Positions 1 to 7,230 of a stretch of DNA of 64,000 nt are shown piece after piece. Position numbers and translations under genes: made by a program. Positions within the stretch are counted from its first letter, which is position 1. Each line of letters opens with the position of its first letter. The notes beneath the pieces were generated by a model. That model did not search any database, was not told where the DNA came from, and saw only the letters and a program-made list of their open reading frames with translations. Source of the DNA: Candidatus Thiodiazotropha sp. (GTDB lineage: Bacteria; Pseudomonadota; Gammaproteobacteria; Chromatiales; Chromatiaceae); NCBI GenBank assembly GCA_023838465.1, contig JAIVEQ010000001.1:1-64000 (forward strand). Direction: 5' to 3'.

Positions 1-1
1 A

Positions 2-154
2 AATTTCGTACACTGTAAATGCCTACAAGGCTATACTATGCTGCACATAATTGAATATTATGTCGTTGCGAAATCCGGATATAGCCAAAAAGACTGGATA
101 CAGCCGTACTACGAGAAAATAGAGAATGCAAAACAAAACGCTAAAAAAGAGTAA
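2..154 (+). CDS. 3' end of a hypothetical cassette protein (partial)
   Basis: The frame is open from the window edge to a TAA at 152-154, giving about 50 residues. The tail is rich in Lys, Asn and Tyr and ends in AKKE. An ATG at 38 would give a 38-residue peptide, but the real start is probably outside the window. The stop codon lies inside the inverted repeat of the following attC-like site, a common arrangement in integron gene cassettes. No family is recognised. It is called coding because of the open frame and its position as the first of three consecutive gene-plus-attC units. Confidence 0.5.
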   Translation, partial: NFVHCKCLQGYTMLHIIEYYVVAKSGYSQKDWIQPYYEKIENAKQNAKKE

Positions 155-189
155 CGAGACAGGGGGTCTCGTTAACGTAACTGTTATGT
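149..189 (+). other. Putative short attC site of the first cassette
   Basis: A perfect 8-bp inverted repeat (AACGAGAC at 153-160, GTCTCGTT at 166-173) is followed by the 7-bp box GTTATGT at 183-189. The same box ends the third site of this array. At about 41 nt it is shorter than typical attC sites, so the call rests mainly on its position between two cassette ORFs and on the shared terminal box. Confidence 0.45.
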
Positions 190-207
190 GAATAAAGAAA
201 GGGAATA

Positions 208-591
208 ATGTACTTCACTTTTTCATTGCTAATATTCTGTATTGCATTCTACTTGGCCATTGTGGCTACGTATCATGTAGTAGTCTCTGATAGCTATGAA
301 ATGAAACAGAAGATCATACAAATTATAATTGCTTGGTTTATCCCAATACTTGGATCATCGTTCATTATTTTCTTTGCCCTGTCTGAAAAAGAACAAACAA
401 CAAAACAAAAAGAAGAAACTGGAGTGCATTCTGTGCTCCAAGGCATACCATCAGCACTATTCAGAATAATTACATTAAGTGCATTTGCAGGTAGCGTGGG
501 TGGTACAAGCCCAGATGCCGGAAGTGATGGTGATCTTTCATTATTTGATGGCTCTGATGGAGGTGGTGGCGACGGTGGGGGCGATGGTTAA
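208..591 (+). CDS. Cassette-encoded small membrane protein with Gly/Asp-rich tail
   Basis: This is a 127-residue product with two hydrophobic segments (about residues 2-22 and 36-57), a short charged linker, and a low-complexity C-terminus rich in Gly, Asp and Ser. The paired N-terminal segments recall PLDc_N-type membrane anchors, but this is only a resemblance. AAGGGA lies just upstream of the ATG at 208. The gene sits between two attC-like sites and is visibly more AT-rich than the core genes downstream, as is usual for cassette genes. Function is unknown. The Gly/Asp tail could bind cations or be flexible. Confidence 0.65.
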   Translation: MYFTFSLLIFCIAFYLAIVATYHVVVSDSYEMKQKIIQIIIAWFIPILGSSFIIFFALSEKEQTTKQKEETGVHSVLQGIPSALFRIITLSAFAGSVGGTSPDAGSDGDLSLFDGSDGGGGDGGGDG

Positions 592-594
592 ATC

Positions 595-660
595 ACATAA
601 CAAGCTATTCCAGTTGACCGCTCACTGTGTTCGCTCTCCTTTGAGCTTGGTCGTTATGCG
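595..660 (+). other. attC recombination site of the second cassette
   Basis: CATAAC at 596-601 and GTTATG at 653-658 form the outer complementary boxes. CAAGCT (601-606) and AGCTTG (644-649) form the inner boxes. The central part is imperfectly paired. The 66-nt length and the R-L-L-R layout fit integron attC sites, and the site starts 4 nt after the stop codon of the preceding ORF. Confidence 0.8.
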
Positions 661-720
661 TAAGAAGACAAATACTCACAAAACACATACACGTAATTAC
701 AAGCAAAGGGGATCGATATA

Positions 721-1113
721 ATGGCAACACAAGCATCAGATATTCACTCTACTATCCGAGCGCTTACAGATAACTTTGAGTCAACTTTCTCAATTGGTGA
801 TGTAACTAAGATAGCGGAGTGTTATACCGATAATGGTATGTTACTACCTACAGGATTCGATTTTGTCAAAGGCAAACAAGATATTAAGGAATTTTGGCAA
901 TCGGCTATAGATATGGGTATAAAACACATAAAAATTGATATTCTAGAGGTAGAACAGCATGATGATACAGCCATTGAGATGAGTAACTACACACTCAGTG
1001 ATTCTGATAAGCAAGTGATTGATGCGGGCAAAGGCATTGTAATATGGAAGAAAATGGGTAATTCCTGGAAGATGCATCGAGATATTTGGACTAGTAGTTT
1101 AGAACAACAATAA
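721..1113 (+). CDS. Cassette-encoded SnoaL/DUF4440-like (NTF2 fold) protein
   Basis: The product has 130 residues. The layout is an N-terminal helix (about 8-35), an AECYTDNG segment, a helix with KEFWQSAID, beta strands, and a C-terminal strand ending IWKKMGNSWKMHRDIW. This pattern is typical of SnoaL-like/DUF4440 proteins, which have the NTF2 cone fold and include small enzymes and ligand-binding proteins. GGGGA precedes the ATG by about 10 nt. It occupies a complete integron cassette, with attC sites on both sides. The fold assignment is by pattern only and the substrate cannot be inferred. Confidence 0.7.
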   Translation: MATQASDIHSTIRALTDNFESTFSIGDVTKIAECYTDNGMLLPTGFDFVKGKQDIKEFWQSAIDMGIKHIKIDILEVEQHDDTAIEMSNYTLSDSDKQVIDAGKGIVIWKKMGNSWKMHRDIWTSSLEQQ

Positions 1114-1158
1114 ACTTGAGAGTTTGAATCCTAGCTAATATATTTTACTGCGAAATGC

Positions 1159-1219
1159 GCATAACAAGTCAATTAAGCACGACCGCAAAAAGCGCGTCGT
1201 CTTATTTCAAACGTTATGT
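1159..1219 (+). other. attC recombination site of the third cassette
   Basis: The outer boxes are GCATAAC (1159-1165) and GTTATGT (1213-1219). Between them, TTAAG plus CACGAC pairs imperfectly with GTCGTCTTA around the loop GCAAAAAGC, leaving unpaired bases as attC hairpins do. The 61-nt length is in the normal attC range. It lies 45 nt after the preceding stop and is the last attC-like site I see, so it probably marks the distal end of the array. Confidence 0.8.
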
Positions 1220-1515
1220 TTCAAACCATAAATGCAAAAAGCAAACAAGGACAGTCACTATTTACTAGATTTTATAGGCTCAGAAAATCCCCGTGTCGGC
1301 AGTTCGGTTCTGTCCCTGGCCACCATTTGATCAACTGTTTGCCTTTCCCGGCTTACCCTTCAAAATGTCATTCGTATAAATTTCGTGTAACGCTATAAAA
1401 CGCTAATTCGGTGCAAAACCACCAGCTTAGTTGTCCTCAGTCGTAGATTCGGAACTATGAACCCTTCTGGCTTATGGAGACTCATCCTTACCCACTTCCG
1501 CTCTCGTTGATCAAT
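1220..1515. other. Non-coding tail after the cassette array
   Basis: There is no convincing gene in these 296 bases. A 60-codon frame at 1216-1398 has no ribosome-binding site and unlikely composition. No further attC-like hairpin was found. It separates the array from an oppositely oriented core gene. Confidence 0.5.
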
Positions 1516-2517
1516 CTATTGAATAGGTATGTAGATCGACGTGGAGATCTCGTTGGTATGGTTCACCGTGGCGGGATCGTTTTCATACATTTCCAATGGA
1601 GCGCGCTTCTGCTGGGGTTTGATTTTTTGCATTTGCAAATGGCTATAAGCCTGGTACCAGGCCAGTTCCAGGAATTCGTAGCTGCCTCTCAAGGTTGTTT
1701 TGTAATAGCGGCCGCCCGAATAGGATCTCACGTCGAATTCCGTGGATGTGGTTTCCACGGGTACCGGCATCGCCAGGTCGCAGTTGAAATGCATACTGTT
1801 CAGATCGACCTTGTGGTAGATGGTGAATGGAAATCCTGTGGCGGACAGATTATTCTCATCGATGTATCTGCCCAGTTTTGGGAAACCCTCCATCATGACC
1901 TTTTTCATCGCTTCAAGATGGCCTTCGAAGTGGATCGAAAGGGCGGTTTGGTCCGGCAATTCAGCCGGCCCGCCAAATGAGATTCGTGGGATTTCGGCAT
2001 CAGCTTCCAGTTCACCGCGCAGCATGTAGAGACCGGTGTCGTAATCCTTGCTTATATAGACCGGCATTTTTTTGGCCATGAATCGGGACAAAAACGGCAT
2101 TTTCCCGGCCATGTTCCAGTGCACCAGGGTTGTGCTGTCATCCTTAGGTTCGAATTCCCACCATACTTTGCTCACAGACTTGAACGGGCGCTTGAATTCG
2201 ATCTGCTGTTCGATCCTCTCTTCGCCGATAAACTTCTGGTGCATCAGTTTGCCCGCACCGACGATCCTGCCATCCCAGGTATACCAGCCGCCTTCCTGGT
2301 CCGGTGTGTCGGAGTAGACGAGTGTGGCGTCGGGATCGTGCATAAGCCACGGACTCCAGTCGGGCCAGCTTCTGAAATCGCTTACTTTGTCGAACACTTT
2401 TTTTCGGTTGGTGCAGATTTCCAGTGATCGCCTGACCGTGAATCTACCGTCCAAGGTTGCTAGGTAGAGTAAAGGGATTGTAATAATAACGGCGATAGCG
2501 ATGAGTGATGTTGCCAT
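1516..2517 (-). CDS. Membrane-anchored SRPBCC protein with GyrI-like effector-binding domain
   Basis: This is a 333-residue product. An N-terminal hydrophobic helix (about 3-20) is followed by an SRPBCC/polyketide-cyclase-like domain (about 28-165, with WPDWSPW near its start). The C-terminal half (about 180-330) resembles the GyrI/AraC-type effector-binding domain, with ATGFPFTIYHK and FDVRSYSGGRYYKT strands. These are small-molecule-binding folds, so a cytoplasmic or membrane-tethered ligand-binding role is likely and an enzymatic role unproven. The start at 2517 is chosen because GGAGGG lies 8 nt upstream. A longer frame to 2643 adds a Cys/Arg/His-rich leader with no ribosome site. Confidence 0.8.
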   Translation of the reverse strand: MATSLIAIAVIITIPLLYLATLDGRFTVRRSLEICTNRKKVFDKVSDFRSWPDWSPWLMHDPDATLVYSDTPDQEGGWYTWDGRIVGAGKLMHQKFIGEERIEQQIEFKRPFKSVSKVWWEFEPKDDSTTLVHWNMAGKMPFLSRFMAKKMPVYISKDYDTGLYMLRGELEADAEIPRISFGGPAELPDQTALSIHFEGHLEAMKKVMMEGFPKLGRYIDENNLSATGFPFTIYHKVDLNSMHFNCDLAMPVPVETTSTEFDVRSYSGGRYYKTTLRGSYEFLELAWYQAYSHLQMQKIKPQQKRAPLEMYENDPATVNHTNEISTSIYIPIQ

Positions 2518-2871
2518 GGCTGAGATCCCTCCGTCGGTGGTTTTGTTTGTGATTTGTCGTTGGTGCCGAAAACACCTGTGTCGAGTATAGGTATCTAACC
2601 CCAAGAAGAAAATGTGACTATCATGGGGTAATGTCATCATCACAGTTTCACCCAGCAGTTACGGCTTGTTTTAAGCCACCATTTCGGCACTGACCGGTTT
2701 CGGGTTGTAGTCTTAATCAGCAGGGGAGGCAATTCGGTCTGGAATTCGCAGACTGGCTTTAGGCTCAGAGCGATTCAAAGACGGAATTGAAGCGAATCTA
2801 GAGCGGTGGGTATGGACAGTAAAAATGGGGCATCCTAAGAAAATATATCTGAAAATGTCAATCTGATCCCA
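2518..2871. other. Intergenic region with one copy of a diverged repeat
   Basis: No gene is seen. About 2698-2752 holds the first of two related sequences (the other is 3871-3925) that share GGCAATTCGGTCTG and flanking matches. This is also the upstream region of the SRPBCC gene. Confidence 0.5.
2698..2752 (+). repeat. Diverged direct repeat, copy A
   Basis: This stretch matches 3871-3925 over about 55 positions with substitutions. The shared core is GGCAATTCGGTCTG, preceded by ATCAGCA and followed by a TxCGCA motif. It is non-coding in both places and is probably a relic of a dispersed intergenic repeat. Confidence 0.55.
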
Positions 2872-3054
2872 CTAGAAAACGGTATGACGTCTATCAATAC
2901 CGCTTCTTCTGTCATACCTATATTTTTTTAAAGTTTTATTAATCGGTAGGTGAACATAGATCCACATGCTCGCCATAATAATCCCACCCGCGATCAGCAG
3001 AAAGATAAATATTGCCGGCGCAAGCATCAGAATTCCTGCCAAGATAGTTTCCAT
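2872..3054 (-). CDS. Small single-span membrane protein with RSGIDRR tail
   Basis: The product has 60 residues. One long hydrophobic segment (about 5-34) is followed by a basic tail, KKYRYDRRSGIDRR, close to the C-terminus. GGGGAAG lies 4 nt before the ATG at 3054, which supports translation. Short RSGxDRR motifs recur in several bacterial small and signalling proteins but do not define a function. It stands alone, with no operon partner. Likely an inner-membrane peptide, function unknown. Confidence 0.6.
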   Translation of the reverse strand: METILAGILMLAPAIFIFLLIAGGIIMASMWIYVHLPINKTLKKYRYDRRSGIDRRHTVF

Positions 3055-3313
3055 TGTCTTCCCCGAAAAAAAATATTACCCGGCATAGTTGCCAGTCTGA
3101 CTACTCACATTGTTAGACTTGTCATGAGCTGTTGAGTGCTTGTGGAATGGCATGTTTAGAAAATGGTAATTTTAACAAAGAACACAAAGTTGAAACACAA
3201 TGTCCTATGTTTTGAATATCCTTTGTCAATACATTCATGTAGGAGCCGAATTCAAAGGCCGATGGCTATTGTGGAATATCTCTACCTCAATCCCTACCCA
3301 ACAGGAATTAACC

Positions 3314-3715
3314 ATGTGGAAACTGCACAAATGGATACTTACGTTGCTATTAATATGCTTTGGTTTGAGTCTGCTGATACCTGGCATTGTTGAAATGTTT
3401 AGCCTTGAGCTTGTGACCTCAGATACCGAGTCGATCAGTCAGACAAATCAGCGTCGGGCCCTACACGGTATGATGGCGGGATTGGGTCTTCTCTCATGCA
3501 TGGCCTGTTTTCGTTTGGCACAGGCGCGCGTTTTAGTGATGGGGATAGGTTTCACCCTGGTGTTGGTTGTTACGGGGCGTCTCTATTCTCTGATTATCGA
3601 TGGCACGCCGGCTAAAGTGACTCTTTTCTATCTCATCATCGAAACACTCTTGGCCCTGATTTTTCTTCTCCTCCCGCCAACGGGGACCGCCAGACGGGAA
3701 TGCGTCAGTGACTAA
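3314..3715 (+). CDS. DUF4345-like four-helix membrane protein
   Basis: The product has 133 residues from the ATG at 3314, which has AGGA 9 nt upstream. A longer frame to 3200 lacks this support. Four hydrophobic helices lie at about residues 8-28, 52-72, 74-95 and 105-125. The RRALHGMMAGLGLL segment before helix 2 fits the DUF4345 family of small integral membrane proteins of unknown role. No neighbours suggest a pathway. Confidence 0.7.
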   Translation: MWKLHKWILTLLLICFGLSLLIPGIVEMFSLELVTSDTESISQTNQRRALHGMMAGLGLLSCMACFRLAQARVLVMGIGFTLVLVVTGRLYSLIIDGTPAKVTLFYLIIETLLALIFLLLPPTGTARRECVSD

Positions 3716-4083
3716 ACTGGTTCTTATCTCCTGCTCACTCAACAGACTGCCATGGAAACCCTGCGGCTGTTAAAGAGATACCCACTTGTTAAGTTATACA
3801 TAGCATCGATATCTATATCGACAATAGTACTATCAGTAGAAGCTACAGTTGCCTTGGCGGTATTTTTGGGTTTCAGGCTGCGGCTTTGATCAGCAAAGGT
3901 GGCAATTCGGTCTGAAGTACGCAAATAGTTACTGATGTTCATTTGCTTAATTATTTTACAGCAAAGGAATTCCAGGGATACGCTGATCACCGGTTACATA
4001 TTTAATCGGTTTGTAAGCTATTGCCTAGAATATATTGGTGGACACGATCTCATGACTATTTCTAACACGACTCCATTCAAAGA
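3716..4083. other. Intergenic region with second copy of a diverged repeat
   Basis: No supported gene is seen. An 83-codon reverse frame at 3739-3990 has no ribosome site and overlaps the repeat copy at 3871-3925. A short perfect inverted repeat (TCGATAT, 2-nt loop, ATATCGA) lies at 3806-3821. Confidence 0.45.
3871..3925 (+). repeat. Diverged direct repeat, copy B
   Basis: Second copy of the sequence at 2698-2752, in the same orientation, sharing GATCAGCA and GGCAATTCGGTCTG with neighbouring matches. Roughly three quarters of positions agree by eye. Confidence 0.55.
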
Positions 4084-4401
4084 TTACCCGCCACGGTCAT
4101 CATCTTCTGATGCTGGAAACGGTAAACGTAGATAAGGATGGTTAAGCGGCATATCATTGTATGCCTTGCGAGTTACCTCTGTTTCGAAATAGATGGTCAG
4201 ATTGCCGTCTTCCAAGGATGGATGACTCGTGACATCTTCAATATCGTCGCCGGTCATAGGATCAATGGTATTAATGAGATGTGCCGGTTCATGCAACCGA
4301 TTGCTCTGGCTCTGATCGCGCTGTAGTGGATCTGAAGCGACCCAATTCAAAAATTCGAATTTGATGGCGGGTGGTATGTAGGAATGTGTCGATGTCAACA
4401 T
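4084..4401 (-). CDS. Hypothetical soluble protein, 105 residues
   Basis: The family is not recognised. The product has no signal peptide or membrane segment. It begins MLTSTHSYIPPAIKFEFLNW, has an acidic middle, and ends in the low-complexity SEDDDRGG. GGAG lies 6 nt before the ATG at 4401, which is good support for translation. There is no clear operon partner: the upstream gene on this strand starts at 4810, almost 300 bases away. Function is unknown. Confidence 0.6.
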   Translation of the reverse strand: MLTSTHSYIPPAIKFEFLNWVASDPLQRDQSQSNRLHEPAHLINTIDPMTGDDIEDVTSHPSLEDGNLTIYFETEVTRKAYNDMPLNHPYLRLPFPASEDDDRGG

Positions 4402-4678
4402 GGTAATCTCCAGTGACTCATCACCGCCGCTTAAGGCTGTGCACTGTGCGCAGCTGGAAACTCCGCCCCGTTCTGAATCTGGAAATGCCGGTGTACGTCA
4501 GGGAGTGTGGTGATGGCTGTCTATACCTTAGTACTTAACTCGGGAAATAGCTCATCACATTATTTGATGAGACCGACATAGGGGCAGATCTAGAAAGTAC
4601 TCATTCCTGCAAAATTTCTATAACTTGATGATTAAATGAGGTTGTCTCATATTGAGATCTTTGGTCATCGAGGTGGAC
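4402..4678. other. Intergenic region, nothing recognised
   Basis: I see no gene, repeat or structured RNA in these 277 bases. They include the upstream region of the 105-residue gene. Confidence 0.4.
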
Positions 4679-4810
4679 TCAGGAATTCTTGACTATAAAG
4701 GAAGCAGCATCCCCCTCACGCTTTTTCAATCGCTTGGCTGCCTTCTTTTCCTTCGGTGATAAGATGGCCTGTTTTTTCACTTCCCTGTTGGATCGTTGTG
4801 ACTTGGACAT
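4679..4810 (-). CDS. Small highly basic conserved-type protein, 43 residues
   Basis: A short reverse-strand gene starting at the ATG complement at 4808-4810 and stopping at 4679-4681. The peptide begins MSKSQRSNREVKKQ, continues with a PKEKKAAKRLKKRE segment, and has about one third Lys or Arg. CGGAG lies about 9 nt upstream of the start. Small Lys-rich proteins starting MSKSQRSN or MAKSQRSN are, from memory, a recurring hypothetical family in gammaproteobacteria. The composition suggests nucleic-acid or ribosome association, but nothing direct shows it. Confidence 0.65.
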   Translation of the reverse strand: MSKSQRSNREVKKQAILSPKEKKAAKRLKKREGDAASFIVKNS

Positions 4811-5240
4811 GGTGTCTACTCCGAGTAGAGTTAAAGGGGTGCCCACTGAGCAATGGGTGGGGAACTGAAGGTGGATTGCCCAGGTGCTCCAGCAAATCCT
4901 GGATTATTGAGTGCTGCAACTCATATCCAGTATGGACGTGGGATGGCTGAAAAGATAGGTATATTCAGGATGTGCGACAAATTGGATTTTTAATCATATG
5001 TGCTGCATTTGCCGAAAGAGGGGTAGTTTGATCCAATCTGAATCCTCAAGCTGGACGAAAGGAGGGGTGAAATTGTACCAAGTTGGTGGTTGTTAAGCGT
5101 TGCCAGAAGCACTAAATAAATCATATAGCCTCCCATACAATAAAGGTGGTTATGCAATAGGATAAAGATGATCTGGTAATTGCTCATACATTAACCACAC
5201 TATTCTGCTGATATTGTTAATATATAACGCACAACAAAAT
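4811..5240. other. Intergenic region, nothing recognised
   Basis: About 430 bases without a supported gene. A 65-codon reverse frame (4990-5187) has no ribosome site and an unlikely composition. The right part is AT-rich and probably holds the promoter of the HAD gene. Confidence 0.4.
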
Positions 5241-5256
5241 GGAGAGGAATACGCTT

Positions 5257-5895
5257 TTGTACCATGTCATGTTTGATATTGATGGAACTCTCATTCAGTC
5301 CTGTAAAATTGACGCTGTTTGTTTTACAGGAGCGATTGAAGAAGTGCTTGGTCTTGTGGTTGATGAAGAGTGGTCAAAATATACGCATGTAACAGATGAG
5401 GGAATACTGAATGAAATCATTCAGTCCAATGGTCTGGATGATCAAAGAGATGAGATTCGCGAAAAAGTAAAAAAAACATTTATTCGAAAAATAGAAGAGC
5501 ATCTTGAGGAAGCGCCTGCCCAAGAAGTGCCGGGAGCTTCACGCTTTATTGCGCAATTGAATGCGATGAATAATGTCGTTATCTCCATTGCAACAGGTGG
5601 TTGGTATGAGAGTGCGATATTAAAATTACAATCCGCAGGTATCAGTATTCCTGATATTCCTATCGTGTCTTCTGATGATCACTTTAGTCGGGCTGAAATC
5701 ATGAAACGCGCAGAAGCTGAAGTAAATACAAGCACGGCTGTATCCAACACCTATTTTGGTGATGGGGCTTGGGACAAAAAAGCCTGTGAAGAACTTGGCT
5801 ACAACTTTGTGCTGGTAGGAAATAAAGTAAAACATGATCAGAAGATTGAAAATTTCAATTCAACCAATGAGGCATTGGCGTATATTGGCTTGTAG
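5257..5895 (+). CDS. HAD-superfamily phosphatase (phosphoglycolate phosphatase-like)
   Basis: From the TTG at 5257 the product has 212 residues. Motif I is FDIDGTL (catalytic Asp pair), motif II is the SIATGGW region, and motif IV is the FGDGAWD loop that binds Mg2+. A helical cap lies between motifs I and II. These assign it to the HAD class of phosphomonoesterases; the substrate is unknown. The TTG is chosen because GGAGAGG at 5241-5247 sits 9 nt upstream. An in-frame ATG at 5239 overlaps that sequence and has no site of its own. The gene stands alone. Confidence 0.8.
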   Translation: MYHVMFDIDGTLIQSCKIDAVCFTGAIEEVLGLVVDEEWSKYTHVTDEGILNEIIQSNGLDDQRDEIREKVKKTFIRKIEEHLEEAPAQEVPGASRFIAQLNAMNNVVISIATGGWYESAILKLQSAGISIPDIPIVSSDDHFSRAEIMKRAEAEVNTSTAVSNTYFGDGAWDKKACEELGYNFVLVGNKVKHDQKIENFNSTNEALAYIGL

Positions 5896-5964
5896 TCATG
5901 TCTCTGGCTGCATATTATTTGATTATCCGGTATTGTAAAAAGTCACAGATTTTGCATGCATTTT

Positions 5965-6963
5965 CTAGTGTCCACTACACATCAATACTTTTTGGTGGTT
6001 TTGGTAGATTGGATTATCCATCGGGAAGTACTCCAATATCGCAGCTATATATCGGTCGAAAGGATTTTCAATCTGATCGATCCGTTTTCTGGTGGTTTTT
6101 GCTATGTCGTAGCTATTGAATCGGACAGGAAAGGGGACAGGATAATCGGTACCGAACAGGATCTTGTGATGTACCTCCTTCTGATCAGACAAATGGCGCA
6201 GCGCTCTGGCTCTAAGGGGTACCATGATGGCTGAAATATCGGCATAGAGGTTTTGGTGCTGCTTCAGCATTTCCAGCAGTCGATAGTAATCCTCATCAAA
6301 ATAGCGGGGGTCCTTCGACAGGTTTTTCCAAATACGCAGTTTATGATTGACGCGTCCCAGTCCCATATGCGCAGCGATCAGGGTAACACCGGTCGCAAGA
6401 GGAAGGTCGAGCATTTTGATGCGTTCGAAGCTGGCAAAGGAGTGGATGCTATATTCACTACCAATGTGCACAATCAGTGGCAGCTTGTACTTTTTGAGCT
6501 TTTCGTAATAAGGGATCAATCGCTCATCATTGAGATCCACCCCCCAGTAGTTCTGAAGAAACTTGGCCCCTCTGCTACCTTTTTCGACTTGTTCATCGAT
6601 CAGATCAAGGGCATTGGGGCGTCTGGGATTAATGGAGAAAAAGGGAATGAACTGATCGGGATAGGTAGCCGCTACGGCTAATACGTCATCGCTCATGGCG
6701 CAGACGGTTTTGTCACGGTGAATCTCTCTTCCCTGTTCATCAAGACGTGCATCGACACCGAACAGGCAGGCCTTCTCCACATGATGGGATTCCTTAACTG
6801 CTTTGGCCATGGATGCAACATAGGTCTGGTAGGGCCTGGCCATCAGCTCGGTAGGGTCAACCCCAAGGCCACGGGCAAAAAAACGTACCGAAATTTTGTC
6901 GAACAGCCGATCAAAAGCGACTTCGGGATTGAGAAGGTGAGTATGGATATCAATTGTCTTCAT
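5965..6963 (-). CDS. Amidohydrolase family 2 (ACMSD-like TIM-barrel) protein
   Basis: The product has 332 residues from the ATG at 6963. MKTIDIHTHLL carries the HxH metal ligands at the first strand. A later LIVHIGSEY (His), TLIAAHMGLG (His) and FGTDYPVPF (Asp) complete the usual metal and catalytic set of the amidohydrolase-2 family, which includes aminocarboxymuconate semialdehyde decarboxylase and related decarboxylases or hydrolases. The substrate cannot be read from sequence. Longer starts up to 7035 add an unlikely leader. GAGG lies 12 nt upstream of the chosen start. It is monocistronic, with an inverted-repeat element just upstream. Confidence 0.78.
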   Translation of the reverse strand: MKTIDIHTHLLNPEVAFDRLFDKISVRFFARGLGVDPTELMARPYQTYVASMAKAVKESHHVEKACLFGVDARLDEQGREIHRDKTVCAMSDDVLAVAATYPDQFIPFFSINPRRPNALDLIDEQVEKGSRGAKFLQNYWGVDLNDERLIPYYEKLKKYKLPLIVHIGSEYSIHSFASFERIKMLDLPLATGVTLIAAHMGLGRVNHKLRIWKNLSKDPRYFDEDYYRLLEMLKQHQNLYADISAIMVPLRARALRHLSDQKEVHHKILFGTDYPVPFPVRFNSYDIAKTTRKRIDQIENPFDRYIAAILEYFPMDNPIYQNHQKVLMCSGH

Positions 6964-7080
6964 ACTGCTGATATACCTCGTCATACCTGTGTATACGATT
7001 ACAGAGAAATAATTGAATAGCGCATTCCACTGCAAACTCTAATTAACGCAGTCATAGCACCAACGTATTAAAAAGCTGTG

Positions 7081-7208
7081 TAGGGAGCGGCCCTGCCGCA
7101 CCAAATTCTTTGCGCAAAGATCCATGCCTTATTAAGACATCACACAATTAACTTTACTCACAGTTTGTTTCATCCAGCATGCATAGGGTGCGGCAGGGCC
7201 ACTCCCTA
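7081..7208. repeat. Inverted-repeat element with 22-bp arms
   Basis: Left arm 7081-7102 and right arm 7187-7208 are complementary over 22 bp with one mismatch (core GGCCCTGCCGCACC). About 84 bases of AT-rich sequence lie between them and contain no ORF. It lies between two genes on the reverse strand (7231-10677 and 5965-6963). It may be a small non-autonomous mobile element or a long-stem terminator. No T-run follows the stem, so the former is favoured. Confidence 0.65.
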
Positions 7209-7230
7209 TGTTAAGCCAAAAGAAAGTGTC

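Noticed and set aside
479..721. 80-codon frame spanning the end of the second cassette gene
   Set aside because: It crosses the attC site out of frame with the real gene and has no support as coding.
1474..1980. 168-codon forward frame opposite the SRPBCC gene
   Set aside because: It is a shadow of the reverse-strand gene, which has a ribosome site and recognisable domains.
4990..5187. 65-codon reverse frame upstream of the HAD gene
   Set aside because: No ribosome site and no recognisable pattern. It is probably chance in an AT-rich region.
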